Positions 9,404 to 18,965 of a DNA stretch of 64,000 nucleotides are shown in pieces. The stretch lies in NCBI GenBank assembly GCA_002317355.1, contig DCJC01000056.1, positions 24,857 through 88,856 of the forward strand, read 5' to 3'. A program made the translations under genes and the position numbers. The DNA is from Prevotellaceae bacterium UBA1710. Lineage in GTDB: Bacteria; Bacteroidota; Bacteroidia; Bacteroidales; Bacteroidaceae. The notes under the pieces are model-generated. The model saw nothing but the letters and a program-made list of their open reading frames with translations. It searched no databases and was not told where the DNA came from. Every line of letters begins with the position of its first letter. Position 1 is the first letter of the stretch.

Positions 9404-10501
9404 CTATTTTAATCCTGCATAAAACTCATCCAATAGACCATAAGCTGCCATGAAGCTTGTTTTTTCACCATTTTGAACGCTTTGTTCAGCTTCCTCAAGT
9501 CTTTTGGCAATGATTGGGTCATTATAGAACTTGTTCCTTAGACTTGCCTCGATGGTTTCGTACATCCAGTATTTGTTCTGTCTATGGCGACGAGTGTCGA
9601 AATATCCGTTCTCCTTTACGAAGTCCACGTATTCAAAGATCATATCCCAGACTTCCTTAACGCCATATCCATAGAAACCAGAGTAGCAAAGCACCTTAGG
9701 CAGCCAACCGCTTTCTGGCATTGGGAAGAAATGAAGTGCGTTGCGGAAATTAGTAGCAGCCATCTGACATCTATCCACATTATCTCCATCACATTTGTTC
9801 ACAACGATACCATCTGCAATCTCCATGATTCCTCGTTTGATGCCTTGAAGCTCGTCGCCTGTACCTGCTACCTGAATGAGCAGGAAGAAATCCACCATGG
9901 AATGACACGCTGTTTCACTCTGGCCTACACCTACAGTCTCAATAAAGATCTTATCATAGCCTGCAGCCTCGCAAAGAATAACGGTTTCACGAGTCTTTCT
10001 TGCAACACCACCAAGAGAACCTGCTGATGGTGAAGGGCGTATGAATGCATCTTGTCTCGTAGATAATTTCTCCATTCTTGTTTTGTCGCCAAGAATACTT
10101 CCCTTGCTCCTTTCTGAAGAAGGGTCGATAGCAAGAACTGCAAGTTTACCTCCATAGGTGTCCAGGACGTGTGTACCAAACAGATCGATAGAAGTACTCT
10201 TGCCTGCTCCAGGAACACCACTAATGCCGATTCTTACAGACTTTCCGCTGTAAGGGAGGCATTTCTCGATTACTTTTTGTGCCTTAGCCTGATGGTCTGG
10301 GTTGATGGATTCGATAAGCGTAACTGCTTGTGAGAGAATGGTGACATCACCTCGTAAAATTCCTTCAACCATCTCGTCAACGCTATATTCCTTATGACGA
10401 AAACGACCGCGTTTCAGATATGGGTTTATGATAGAAGGCTGAGCAACGCCACTATTGACTGTAAGACCTGCAAACTCGCTACTATTTTCTGGATGTTCCA
10501 T
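9404..10501 (-). CDS. meaB: MeaB, methylmalonyl-CoA mutase-associated GTPase
   Basis: G-protein chaperone that loads and protects adenosylcobalamin-dependent methylmalonyl-CoA mutase, used in the succinate/propionate pathway of Bacteroidales. The 365-residue product has the P-loop GISGVPGAGKSTSIDLFG (about 93-110), the switch region DPSSERSKGSILGDKTRMEK, FIETVGVGQSE, and VNKCDGDN as the guanine-specificity motif. Length and motifs fit the MeaB/ArgK family. The mutase subunits are not in this window. It is probably co-transcribed with ispH and the DUF1573 gene. Confidence 0.93.
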   Translation of the reverse strand: MEHPENSSEFAGLTVNSGVAQPSIINPYLKRGRFRHKEYSVDEMVEGILRGDVTILSQAVTLIESINPDHQAKAQKVIEKCLPYSGKSVRIGISGVPGAGKSTSIDLFGTHVLDTYGGKLAVLAIDPSSERSKGSILGDKTRMEKLSTRQDAFIRPSPSAGSLGGVARKTRETVILCEAAGYDKIFIETVGVGQSETACHSMVDFFLLIQVAGTGDELQGIKRGIMEIADGIVVNKCDGDNVDRCQMAATNFRNALHFFPMPESGWLPKVLCYSGFYGYGVKEVWDMIFEYVDFVKENGYFDTRRHRQNKYWMYETIEASLRNKFYNDPIIAKRLEEAEQSVQNGEKTSFMAAYGLLDEFYAGLK

Positions 10502-10519
10502 AATGGAGATATTATAAGT

Positions 10520-11581
10520 TTACTTCTTTATTTCAATTATAACTTTCTGCTGCTTAAAATCGTTGGTGATCATAAGGATACGTGGACGGGTTTTTACCTT
10601 TGCCAAGTCCTCAGCATAACCAGTTATCTTCATCTTGGTACTTTCGCCTGCAGCCAAAGCCTTCTTGCCTAGTGTTATTTCTATACCAGGAGTAAACAGC
10701 TGCATAGAGCGAATCTCAAGTGGAGTCTTTCCCTTGTTCGTTATCACGATTTCTGCCTTCTTTTTAGTGCCTTTTATGTTTGAAAGGTCAACGGTTGTAG
10801 AAGATAGCTGAATACGTGGGCTTCGATACATTGCTGCCTCGTCAAGGTTAGGCTCTGGAGGGAGTAGTACCGCTGAAACCATGATTTCCTTATCTTCGGA
10901 TACATTCTCACCCATGCCTTTTGCCAGATAGATGCTTGACTGAGTCAGACCAAGTGAATGAAGCTTACTTGTGTTGAGCACAAGATGTATTACACCTTCG
11001 TCCTTAGGACCGATACGCTTCGGCAGAATCTCTGCTCTGAGATAGTTAGGTAGATGCATAACGACAGGCTCTACATATTGATTGTTAGGGTTCATGATGT
11101 GAATGTCCTGAACAACCAATACTCCACGATTCACATCATCAAACTCAATCGTATTTACATCTGTAAGCAAACCTCCGATAGAGTAGGGGTAGTTGCCTGG
11201 ATGTGTCTCAACCTTAGTAACTACAATTCCCTTAACGGTAACGTATGTTGGCTCTTTCTCGCCTTTTACGTAGATAGCTACATCACGTTGGAAGTGTCCA
11301 AGTTGCTTTGCATCATATGTTGCGCTCACCTTGAAATCAGCACCTGCAGGCAGACTTCCTACTGGGAATCCAACCTGTGTGCAGTTACATCCAGAGTACA
11401 TGCTGGATATTTCGATAGGATTTGCAGAAACATTCTTTACATCAAAAGTTGCTGTGACAGGCTTCATGAATTGCACCTGCCCCAGATCTACAACATTATT
11501 TATTACCTGCAATGTCTGTGCCGAGGCAAAGAGCGGAAATGCAAGTAGAAGTGATAGTGATATCTTTTTCATTTGCTTCAA
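10520..11581 (-). CDS. DUF1573-family secreted protein
   Basis: The 353-residue product has a signal peptide (SLLLAFPLFASAQ) and two immunoglobulin-like DUF1573 repeats. The first has VVDLGQVQFMKPVTATFDVKN and YSGCNCTQVGFP; the second has VDLSNIKGTKKKAEIVITNK and TPLEIRSMQ. DUF1573 proteins are common in Bacteroidota and their role is not established. It starts only 4 bp after the stop of the alpha-2-macroglobulin-like gene, so translational coupling and a shared periplasmic role are likely. A protein-protein interaction role is an inference from the fold. Confidence 0.82.
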   Translation of the reverse strand: MKQMKKISLSLLLAFPLFASAQTLQVINNVVDLGQVQFMKPVTATFDVKNVSANPIEISSMYSGCNCTQVGFPVGSLPAGADFKVSATYDAKQLGHFQRDVAIYVKGEKEPTYVTVKGIVVTKVETHPGNYPYSIGGLLTDVNTIEFDDVNRGVLVVQDIHIMNPNNQYVEPVVMHLPNYLRAEILPKRIGPKDEGVIHLVLNTSKLHSLGLTQSSIYLAKGMGENVSEDKEIMVSAVLLPPEPNLDEAAMYRSPRIQLSSTTVDLSNIKGTKKKAEIVITNKGKTPLEIRSMQLFTPGIEITLGKKALAAGESTKMKITGYAEDLAKVKTRPRILMITNDFKQQKVIIEIKK

Positions 11582-11585
11582 TATT

Positions 11586-14500
11586 TTATTTTACCACATA
11601 GTTGGAACCAGGAGTTCTTCCTGTAAAGACTGGTGAATACGTACAGGTTGCTGTTGCAATACCTGATGTGTAGTTACCTGTTCTTGCTACATAATATGAT
11701 GTCTTTATCACATGAGTACCTTTTCTCATCATATTATAGCAGTATTCTGTCTTTGTGTCACGAACTATCTTGTAGGTTCCGTTGCTATAGCCAGAAAGTT
11801 GTTCTACAGGTTCAAGGCAAGCAGGACGATTATCTGTTACCGTTACGAAGTCGTAGTCGCGATCTGCTGTAATGGTAATAGTAACCTCTACCTTGTCTCC
11901 AACCTTAAGTTCCTTGCCATTGGTCTCTACTTTTCTTGTTATAGAAAGACCTGTAGAAGATTCTGAACTTTCTGTTGCTGCCTGTTTATATTCGATAAAT
12001 ACATTTGCCCATGACTCGCCATTGGTATGTTTTGTGAAAGAAAGGACCTTGTCTTTTGATGTAATGTCCTTTGACGTCTTCACATAGCCAAGAGCAGATG
12101 TGTATTCTTGTGCCTCAAGTCTTGTCTTTCCTAATGCGATATCTGCAGGAACGCCTTTCCTTAGTGATGTTGTTGTGCCTTGTGATGGGCAGAGGAAAGC
12201 GTAGATAGCATCAATAGCATTAATTGGAGTATCCCATGACTGGGTCCTCTTGCTTTGTAGGAGCCAACGCTTCATCTCAACAATCTCCTTTGCAGAATTA
12301 TTACTGTCGATAAGTTTGAGCGCCTCTATTACTGAAACCTGAGTCGGAATCTTATAATCACACCATGAGTATGCTGCACGCTTTGAGTCAAAGTATCTGC
12401 CGAGGTCATCACGATATACGGTATGCTCTTTTATACTCTTGATGAATTCTTCAGCCTTGCTCTTTTTACCTCCATAATAGAGAATTATTGCTGCCTCTGC
12501 CTTTGTCCTCATATCGTCATAACGACTTTCCTCATATACGAACTTGAGCAGTTTTTCGGCCTTACTGTTGCTGCTCAATTTTGTGCCATTAGCCTTTGCC
12601 AAAGCTCTGCAATATAGATAGTCGAATACATCAGAAGGCAGATACTTGTATTCCTTCATGTCTGCATATCTTTCTCCGATCTCCTTGTCAAGGAATGTGC
12701 AGGCACGCTTTATCAGTTGTTCATTCTGCTTCTTTATCTTCTCGTCATTAGTCATGAGGTTAAGACGAAGAAGTGTCTTAAGAACATATACGGTCATGTA
12801 TGAACTACCATCCATACCATACCACCAACTCCATGAACCATCACTATTCTGCAATGAAGAGAGACGCTCCAAGGCATCTGTATTGCGATAGTTCAAAGAG
12901 ATAGAATCGAATAGTTCTGTCAATTCATTTGACTTCCAATCCTTAACGGCATTCCTAATCTCTGGGTTTGAACGTGCAATTTCTGAGGCAATAGAGTTAG
13001 CATAATATGCTGCTGCAAGGCAGATAGCACATTGATCGTTTGCCTTTAAGATTGATGGCAATGACTTTATCATCAGCCACTCTGGATTGTCTGTATATTC
13101 CACCTTGAGGTGCTTCTCATTTACAGAAGGCATAATACTCTTCAGATCAAATTGCTTTGTGCCTGCCTCTGTAAGAATGAAAGTCTTGGTATTAACCATA
13201 AACTCTTTCTGTGAAAGTATAGGCAGGTCTTTTTGCTCGCCATCAGAGAATGTACCCTCGTCGCTCTTGCCTGAAACGCTATAACGAACGATGATAGATT
13301 TATCCTCCTGATTCTTTGAGTCGTAAGAGAATGCTACTGCCTCTGTTTCACCAGCCTTGATAGTTACTTTCTTGTTCTTTGTATAAAGAACCTTTTCTGT
13401 CTTGGCATCAAGTATAGTAAACTTAACCGTAGCATCAATATCCTTTTCTGTAAGGTTAGAAACAGAAGCTGGAATATCTGTAATGTCACCTTCGCGTAGG
13501 AATCGAGGTAAGCGAGGTTGAATCATCAGTTTCTTCTGAGCTACGACCTCATCTGTCATTGTTCCGAATCTGATATCCTTATCGTGAGCAAATGCCATGA
13601 ACTTCCATGTTGTTACGCTCTCAGGAAGTGTGAATGATAGTGTGGCAATACCCTTGTCGTCAGTTCTCAACTGAGGCATGAAGAAAGCCGTCTCGTTGAG
13701 GTTTGTGCGGATTGGGACTTCTTCTTGGTTATCTTCTGTTTCTTCTAAGACAGCATCATTGGCCGATTCTATATTCGCGAAACCAACAGCTACAACTGGT
13801 GCTTTTGCCATTTTGACCTCTGACAAAGAATGTGTCATAGATGATCCTGTAAGACTTCTTTTCTTTTGAACTCCGTATCCCATTACCACAAAATCATTCA
13901 TGATGTTATACCCTGGATAATAAGGATCGAATGTAGAGAACTCGAACGATTTGAGACTTGCTTTTTTGCTGTATTTTGAATACCAGATACTTGTATATGA
14001 ATCTTGACGTGAAATCTTCCATTCATTTAAAGGGATATAAGGACTTGAAATTCCATTGAAATGCCATGAGTGAGACTTCAACGCATCAAGTGACTTGTCG
14101 TAAAGTACTGCCATTACGTTTGCGTTGGCAGGTGTCCCGTTATTGTCCGTAATGGAAAGTTGCCATTCTTCTTTCTGTCCTGGTTCAAGCTTGTTACGGA
14201 ATGTTGTCCAATTCAACTTGAGGGTTTTGTCTGGTAATGGTCGTTTAATGACAGTACTGTGATTATACCATTTTCCGTTACGAACCCATGCTATTGTATA
14301 GCAGATACCATCGCCATACTCTTCCTTGTACTCAAATTTACGTGCTACAACAGATGAGTCAAGCGTTAACGCTCCTGATTCAATAATTTTATTGTCGCAG
14401 AATATTGAATAAACAGCATACACATCTTTGTCACAAGTACCAAACTGGATTGTAGCAGGGAATTCCTTACTTGTCTCATACCACCAATCGCGAGTTTCGG

Positions 14501-16943
14501 TTGCTGGAACCTTGTCCTCAAGGCTGAAGAGTACGAATTTCTTCTCTATAGTATCATTACTACAAATGGCCTTTATGAAATGGGAACCAGATGGGAGGTA
14601 CATAGGAATCATATAGGACTTACCACAGACGGCTTTCTCCTGTTCTTTGCCGTCAATCTCTATAGACACTTCTCCTGCAATTTCTGTACCAGCATTATTC
14701 CTACGAGTGAATGTTATCTCAATAGGCTTTTCGCCTTTGAGATATTTATCCTTGATGTCGCTTGTGAGAGCTGTTGAACGATTGCTAAGAGGCATAGATA
14801 ATTGCGCTTCGTGTGATTCTCCTGCAATATCGGTGACTACGGCTGTTGCCTTTATGTCGTAGAATTGTGGATGCCACCAATAGCGAAGAGGACTTATTCC
14901 ATTGTCCTTGTTCTCCTTTGGAAGAATCATTGGCATTTTCATTACGAAATTGCCTGAAGCATCTGTCTGTATTGTGTCCTCGAGTAGTATAGCACTATTG
15001 TTGTCCATACTTCTCCACCACCATGAGTTGTTACGCTGGATAGTATAGCAAACCTTGGCGTTGCTAACTGCTACACCACTATATGTTTTTGCTGTACCCT
15101 TAACCTCGATAGTATCACCATCCTTGTATTCAATCTCGGGTTTGCTAATAGTTACTTCGAAGGTAGGGCGCACATATTCCTCTACATTAATTGTGGTAGA
15201 AAATTTGTCGTTTGCTCTAATCGTGAATCTTCCGTTCTTTGTGTTCTCTGGGAGAACGAAGTCTGTTGTAGCTACGCCGAAATCGTCAGAGACTACCTTG
15301 ACATTCGCAATCTCTTTGTATTCTGCATTCTTAAGGGTAACGGTTAGCTCCTTATTTGGAGCAACCTTTGTTTCTTTGTTACCAATCAGATTGTATGTAA
15401 GGAAAGATACGTGAACTGTTTGCCCAGGGCGATATAATGCACGATCGGTGAATCCTTTCACTTTGAAGGATACGCTATTGTCTTTTTTGTAATCATAGAA
15501 ACTGGAGTAATATTGATAGTAAAGCATTGCTTTATCTGTATCGGTTGTTGCATAAACCGATCTACGACCAGTTTCCTTGATATGGTTATGGATGTATTCT
15601 CCTTTCTCGTTGGTTGATACTGTTTTTTTTGTATATTCTTCCAGTATATTTTCATCTAGATGTAATTGGGCACCCGCAACAGGTTGACCAGAGATGGCGT
15701 TTACTACGACATAGCGTACTTGTCGCTTGTCTTGTTGTTGGTAAATAACCTTAAGATCGCTTACCATGAGCATGATTTTCTCATCGCTCTTTATGTTCTT
15801 TCCATCGCATTTTACTTCTACGAGATATAGTCCAAGAGGCAGATTACCTATTGATAGGCTATCTTCAAAGTACTCGTAATTTTCATGTTTAGCCAATTCT
15901 TTTGTGAGATTAATAACCTTGCCCTTCTGGAGGTATTTATTCATACTTGGCCATTCTGACTGATCGTCCCAGTCTAAGTCTTCGAATTTCTCGTGATAGG
16001 TTGGTAATATGGGAGTAATGGAAACATCGACATTTTTGATGTTTCTTACATCTTCAAAAAGAAGTTTTGCCTCTTGTTGGGTGTTCAGAGTACTTTCTTT
16101 TGCCCTTATGTTGGTTCTTGGAGCAATAAGTTCGCTTTGCTCGTATTTTAGGAATTCTACATCTTGCCATTGAGGCCAACGCTTAATCGCTTCGTCAATC
16201 CATTCTATCTGTTTTTTTGCAACTTCATTCCTATCGCCTGTAAAGAAATTCAACTTTCTTGAGGCAATAGCACCACACTCATTAAGATCGCCATAAATAG
16301 CAATTAATGAGTCGGCTTTTTTCATTAAATCATTTTTGTCGTATTTCCATCTGTAGCTGTCAAGCATTTTTGCAGCTGCTATACAAGCTGCTTTTCTATT
16401 CCCTTTCTCGGAATAGAAACGTGCTAATGGCTCATAGTCGTTCTGAAATTCTGCTATTACGCTGATCAGGTCGTGGCAGAAATACTTACTGTCTTGGCCT
16501 TTCTTTACCAACGGAACATATTTCAGAGCTCCATTTTCCTTTGTGAGTTCGTTGACGAGTTCTAGATTTGTGTGATAGAGAAGACTATCTACCAACTTTG
16601 CTTTATCACCCCTAGGAATGAGTTTATAGATGCATCCTGCTACAGGATCAACCTTTGATATGTTTCTGTATTTTTCCTTAAGGCGCTCTCGCATAACGGC
16701 AATAGAGTCGTCGGAGAGTTGTTTTAGTACAATGGCCTCTTTATAGAGTGCAGAAATAAGATGACCATACAGCTTTTCCTTTTCTGCCTTTTCTTCTATC
16801 GTTTTGAGATGAGAAAGGGCAGTTTGAGGATAGTCATTATCCATAGCTTTCTCATACTTCTTCCAGAGTGAAGTGTAGTCTCCCTGTGCTGACAATCCTA
16901 ATGCCAGCATAGAGAGTAGCAATATGGTCAATAGTTTCTTCAT
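11586..16943 (-). CDS. Alpha-2-macroglobulin-family protein without thioester
   Basis: A very large secreted protein (1785 residues, signal peptide ALGLSAQ) with N-terminal helical repeats, macroglobulin MG domains (SFKVKGFTDRALYRPGQTVH, the MG2-type entry, about residue 490), an A2M domain (ETAFFMPQLRTDDKGIATLS, about 1080), a helical toroid and a C-terminal receptor-like domain. Bacterial A2Ms are periplasmic protease traps. Where many carry a CxEQ thioester, this one has NDQCAICLAAAYYANS, so covalent trapping is unlikely. The bait-region position (about 1016-1035) holds VVMGYGVQKKRSLTGS, which resembles the plug start of SusC proteins. It lies between apbC and the DUF1573 gene in one operon. 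No penicillin-binding-protein partner is adjacent. Confidence 0.88.
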   Translation of the reverse strand: MKKLLTILLLSMLALGLSAQGDYTSLWKKYEKAMDNDYPQTALSHLKTIEEKAEKEKLYGHLISALYKEAIVLKQLSDDSIAVMRERLKEKYRNISKVDPVAGCIYKLIPRGDKAKLVDSLLYHTNLELVNELTKENGALKYVPLVKKGQDSKYFCHDLISVIAEFQNDYEPLARFYSEKGNRKAACIAAAKMLDSYRWKYDKNDLMKKADSLIAIYGDLNECGAIASRKLNFFTGDRNEVAKKQIEWIDEAIKRWPQWQDVEFLKYEQSELIAPRTNIRAKESTLNTQQEAKLLFEDVRNIKNVDVSITPILPTYHEKFEDLDWDDQSEWPSMNKYLQKGKVINLTKELAKHENYEYFEDSLSIGNLPLGLYLVEVKCDGKNIKSDEKIMLMVSDLKVIYQQQDKRQVRYVVVNAISGQPVAGAQLHLDENILEEYTKKTVSTNEKGEYIHNHIKETGRRSVYATTDTDKAMLYYQYYSSFYDYKKDNSVSFKVKGFTDRALYRPGQTVHVSFLTYNLIGNKETKVAPNKELTVTLKNAEYKEIANVKVVSDDFGVATTDFVLPENTKNGRFTIRANDKFSTTINVEEYVRPTFEVTISKPEIEYKDGDTIEVKGTAKTYSGVAVSNAKVCYTIQRNNSWWWRSMDNNSAILLEDTIQTDASGNFVMKMPMILPKENKDNGISPLRYWWHPQFYDIKATAVVTDIAGESHEAQLSMPLSNRSTALTSDIKDKYLKGEKPIEITFTRRNNAGTEIAGEVSIEIDGKEQEKAVCGKSYMIPMYLPSGSHFIKAICSNDTIEKKFVLFSLEDKVPATETRDWWYETSKEFPATIQFGTCDKDVYAVYSIFCDNKIIESGALTLDSSVVARKFEYKEEYGDGICYTIAWVRNGKWYNHSTVIKRPLPDKTLKLNWTTFRNKLEPGQKEEWQLSITDNNGTPANANVMAVLYDKSLDALKSHSWHFNGISSPYIPLNEWKISRQDSYTSIWYSKYSKKASLKSFEFSTFDPYYPGYNIMNDFVVMGYGVQKKRSLTGSSMTHSLSEVKMAKAPVVAVGFANIESANDAVLEETEDNQEEVPIRTNLNETAFFMPQLRTDDKGIATLSFTLPESVTTWKFMAFAHDKDIRFGTMTDEVVAQKKLMIQPRLPRFLREGDITDIPASVSNLTEKDIDATVKFTILDAKTEKVLYTKNKKVTIKAGETEAVAFSYDSKNQEDKSIIVRYSVSGKSDEGTFSDGEQKDLPILSQKEFMVNTKTFILTEAGTKQFDLKSIMPSVNEKHLKVEYTDNPEWLMIKSLPSILKANDQCAICLAAAYYANSIASEIARSNPEIRNAVKDWKSNELTELFDSISLNYRNTDALERLSSLQNSDGSWSWWYGMDGSSYMTVYVLKTLLRLNLMTNDEKIKKQNEQLIKRACTFLDKEIGERYADMKEYKYLPSDVFDYLYCRALAKANGTKLSSNSKAEKLLKFVYEESRYDDMRTKAEAAIILYYGGKKSKAEEFIKSIKEHTVYRDDLGRYFDSKRAAYSWCDYKIPTQVSVIEALKLIDSNNSAKEIVEMKRWLLQSKRTQSWDTPINAIDAIYAFLCPSQGTTTSLRKGVPADIALGKTRLEAQEYTSALGYVKTSKDITSKDKVLSFTKHTNGESWANVFIEYKQAATESSESSTGLSITRKVETNGKELKVGDKVEVTITITADRDYDFVTVTDNRPACLEPVEQLSGYSNGTYKIVRDTKTEYCYNMMRKGTHVIKTSYYVARTGNYTSGIATATCTYSPVFTGRTPGSNYVVK

Positions 16944-16970
16944 TTCTGAATTAATCCATTGGGTGAATCG

Positions 16971-16990
16971 GTAATTAGTAACTTGTACTT
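16971..16990 (-). repeat. Degenerate heptamer array upstream of the A2M gene
   Basis: GTAATT, GTAACT and GTACTT follow each other at 7-bp steps (16971, 16978, 16985), 27 bp before the A2M start. They resemble the clearer heptamer arrays at 21948, 22438 and 62575, but with only three diverged units the link is tentative. Confidence 0.4.
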
Positions 16991-18087
16991 TATTTCGTCT
17001 TAACGATCTTTGTCTTTTCCTGCTCCTGGTTTCTTCTGTTCACTACGGTTACAACGCTCTGGGCAAGAGAGAGGAATGCCTGACCAGTTACGGTGTTCTC
17101 GTCTAGAGCTGCAGGTGTACCCGCATCTCCCTTTTCACAAATGCCCTGAACGAGTGGAATCTGAGCGAGAAGTGGCACATTCATTTCCTTGGCGAGATTC
17201 TTACAGCCTTCCTTGCCAAAGATGTAGTACTTGTTTTCTGGAAGTTCGGCGGGTGTGAACCAAGCCATGTTCTCGATGAGGCCAAGGATTGGCACGTTAA
17301 CCTTGTCATTGGTGTACATGTCGATACCCTTGCGAGCGTCTGCCAATGCCACCTGCTGTGGAGTACTTACGATAACGGCTCCTGTAATGGCGAGTGTCTG
17401 AAGAAGAGTGAGGTGGATATCACTTGTGCCAGGAGGTGTGTCGAGAATGAAATAGTCGAGCTCACCCCAATCAGCATCAGCAATAAGCTGCTTCAAAGCA
17501 GAACAAGCCATGCCGCCTCTCCAGAGAGTAGCTGTGTCTCTTCCAACGAAGAAACCGATAGAGAGAAGTTTTACTCCGTATTGCTCAACTGGTACGATAA
17601 GCTGACGGCCGTCTTTCTCTATTGCGTATGGACGCTCATCTTCTACGTTGAACATCTTTGGCATGCTTGGGCCGAATACATCGGTGTCAAGAAGTCCTAC
17701 CTTATAACCGAGGCGTGCAAGTGCGATAGCGAGATTTGCAGATACCGTGCTCTTGCCAACGCCACCCTTACCAGAACTTACGGCAATAATATTCTTTACA
17801 CCAGGAAGAAGGTTCTCAACCTCTGGACGTGGAGCTGACTTGTATTCCAACTTGATGTTTACCTCAACATCCTTGCCTACATGATAGTGGATAGCTGCTT
17901 CTGCTGCCTTTACTGTTGACTTGAGGAATGGATCTGTCTCACGTGGGAAGATGAGTACGATAGTAACGCTATTGCCGTTGATGCTTGGTGTATCAGCAAG
18001 CATTTCTGACTCGATGAGGTTCTTCTTTGTGCCAGCGTAGATAACTGTTGCCAGCGCGTCTGTTATGAGTTTTGGGTATATGTTCAT
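16990..18087 (-). CDS. apbC: Mrp/ApbC-type iron-sulfur carrier ATPase
   Basis: Member of the Mrp/NBP35 group that delivers iron-sulfur clusters to apoproteins. The 365-residue product has an N-terminal MIP18/DUF59-like domain (1-95) and a deviant Walker A P-loop VSSGKGGVGKSTVSANLA (about 102-119), with FILDTPPGTSDIHLTLLQT as the switch/Walker B region. The CxxC pair that usually bridges a cluster between two subunits is absent; at that place (about 300) the sequence is NMAWFTPAELPENKYYIFG. It heads a seven-gene operon with its own promoter (18212-18243) and a structured leader (18130-18196). I recall the same substitution in other Bacteroidales homologues, so it may be lineage-typical. Confidence 0.9.
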   Translation of the reverse strand: MNIYPKLITDALATVIYAGTKKNLIESEMLADTPSINGNSVTIVLIFPRETDPFLKSTVKAAEAAIHYHVGKDVEVNIKLEYKSAPRPEVENLLPGVKNIIAVSSGKGGVGKSTVSANLAIALARLGYKVGLLDTDVFGPSMPKMFNVEDERPYAIEKDGRQLIVPVEQYGVKLLSIGFFVGRDTATLWRGGMACSALKQLIADADWGELDYFILDTPPGTSDIHLTLLQTLAITGAVIVSTPQQVALADARKGIDMYTNDKVNVPILGLIENMAWFTPAELPENKYYIFGKEGCKNLAKEMNVPLLAQIPLVQGICEKGDAGTPAALDENTVTGQAFLSLAQSVVTVVNRRNQEQEKTKIVKTK

Positions 18088-18129
18088 TGTTTGATTTTTT
18101 GCTGTTTAAAATTTATAATTTTAGAATAC

Positions 18130-18196
18130 AACGTGCGTAGCATCCTCGCACGAATAACATAGTGCTTGTCAGCCCATAAAAGGGCTGGCGCACGTT
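18130..18196 (-). promoter_or_regulatory. Structured apbC leader with competing stems
   Basis: In the about 120-nt leader, AACGTGCG (18189-18196 on the minus strand) and CGTGCG (18147-18152) can each pair with CGCACGTT (18130-18137), so the two stems exclude each other. An AGCCC/GGGCT hairpin lies between them. This is the layout of a switching leader. No known riboswitch consensus was recognised. Confidence 0.5.
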
Positions 18197-18211
18197 TATA
18201 ATGTTAGAGTG

Positions 18212-18243
18212 CAAAGATACTAAAAAAAACATACATTTCCAAA
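18212..18243 (-). promoter_or_regulatory. Promoter of the apbC operon
   Basis: Minus strand: TTTG (18240-18243), 20-bp spacer, TATCTTTG (18212-18219). The predicted start of transcription, near 18206, puts the switching leader inside the mRNA. Confidence 0.78.
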
Positions 18244-18271
18244 TCTTTCGAGTGAAAAGAATTTAAAGCAA

Positions 18272-18302
18272 CAAAAAAGGCTCGCAACCGAAGTTGCGAG
18301 CC
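18272..18302 (-). terminator. Terminator of the 175-residue barrel gene
   Basis: Perfect 10-bp stem GGCTCGCAAC/GTTGCGAGCC (18279-18288 and 18293-18302), followed on the minus strand by a T-run, about 30 bp past the stop codon. Confidence 0.88.
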
Positions 18303-18330
18303 AATATTTAATCGAGTTGTACTCTAAATA

Positions 18331-18858
18331 TTAGAGGTCGAAGTAAACACCGAAAGAGAGGTCATTGCCGTCGATGCCAAGACCGAACATGTCCTTGTTG
18401 CCAGCATCCTCGCTATATGACTTCCAACCGAAGTAACCGAACTTAGCAACGAGGCTAACTGTGTCACCTACCTTGTAGCAGAGACCTGGCTGAACACCGA
18501 TACCGAAAGAGTTGCCTGCGTTCTTACCGTAAGTTGTGTAGTCGATACCACCGTCAATGAAGAAAGAGAGCTTGTCCATCTGGCAGAAAGTATAACGAGC
18601 GTATGGATTTACCTGGAAACCCATTACTGCATCAGCATCACCATGCTTTACAGACTCAACACCGAGCTTGATAGCTACTGCCCAGTTCTCGTCGAGGTTG
18701 TAACCGAGCTCTGGAGCAATACCCCAAGAAGTTGTAGCCTTTGCACCATCTTTCTTTGACTTAGCCCAATCAAAACCGAATGAACCACCAAGCCATGTCT
18801 GAGCATTTACTGTGATAGCCATCATAGCTACTACAGCGATTGCGAAAATCTTTTTCAT
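18331..18858 (-). CDS. Small outer-membrane beta-barrel protein
   Basis: The 175-residue product has a signal peptide (MKKIFAIAVVAMMAITVNAQ) and then eight predicted strands, starting TWLGGSFGFDWAKS and ending LSFGVYFDL with the terminal aromatic-x-Leu pattern used for barrel insertion. It fits the generic OmpX/OmpW-size porin-like family of Bacteroidota (often annotated outer membrane beta-barrel protein). The function is unknown. It stands alone, with its own promoter (18966-18997) and terminator. Confidence 0.82.
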   Translation of the reverse strand: MKKIFAIAVVAMMAITVNAQTWLGGSFGFDWAKSKKDGAKATTSWGIAPELGYNLDENWAVAIKLGVESVKHGDADAVMGFQVNPYARYTFCQMDKLSFFIDGGIDYTTYGKNAGNSFGIGVQPGLCYKVGDTVSLVAKFGYFGWKSYSEDAGNKDMFGLGIDGNDLSFGVYFDL

Positions 18859-18965
18859 AATTTTTTTAGTTGATTGAATTTGTTGTATCGTTCCTACTCT
18901 ATCCTGAATACTGAGGTTTTCGGATTCCCCTCATTTGCTTTCTATTGTTATCTGATTTGCGGTTG

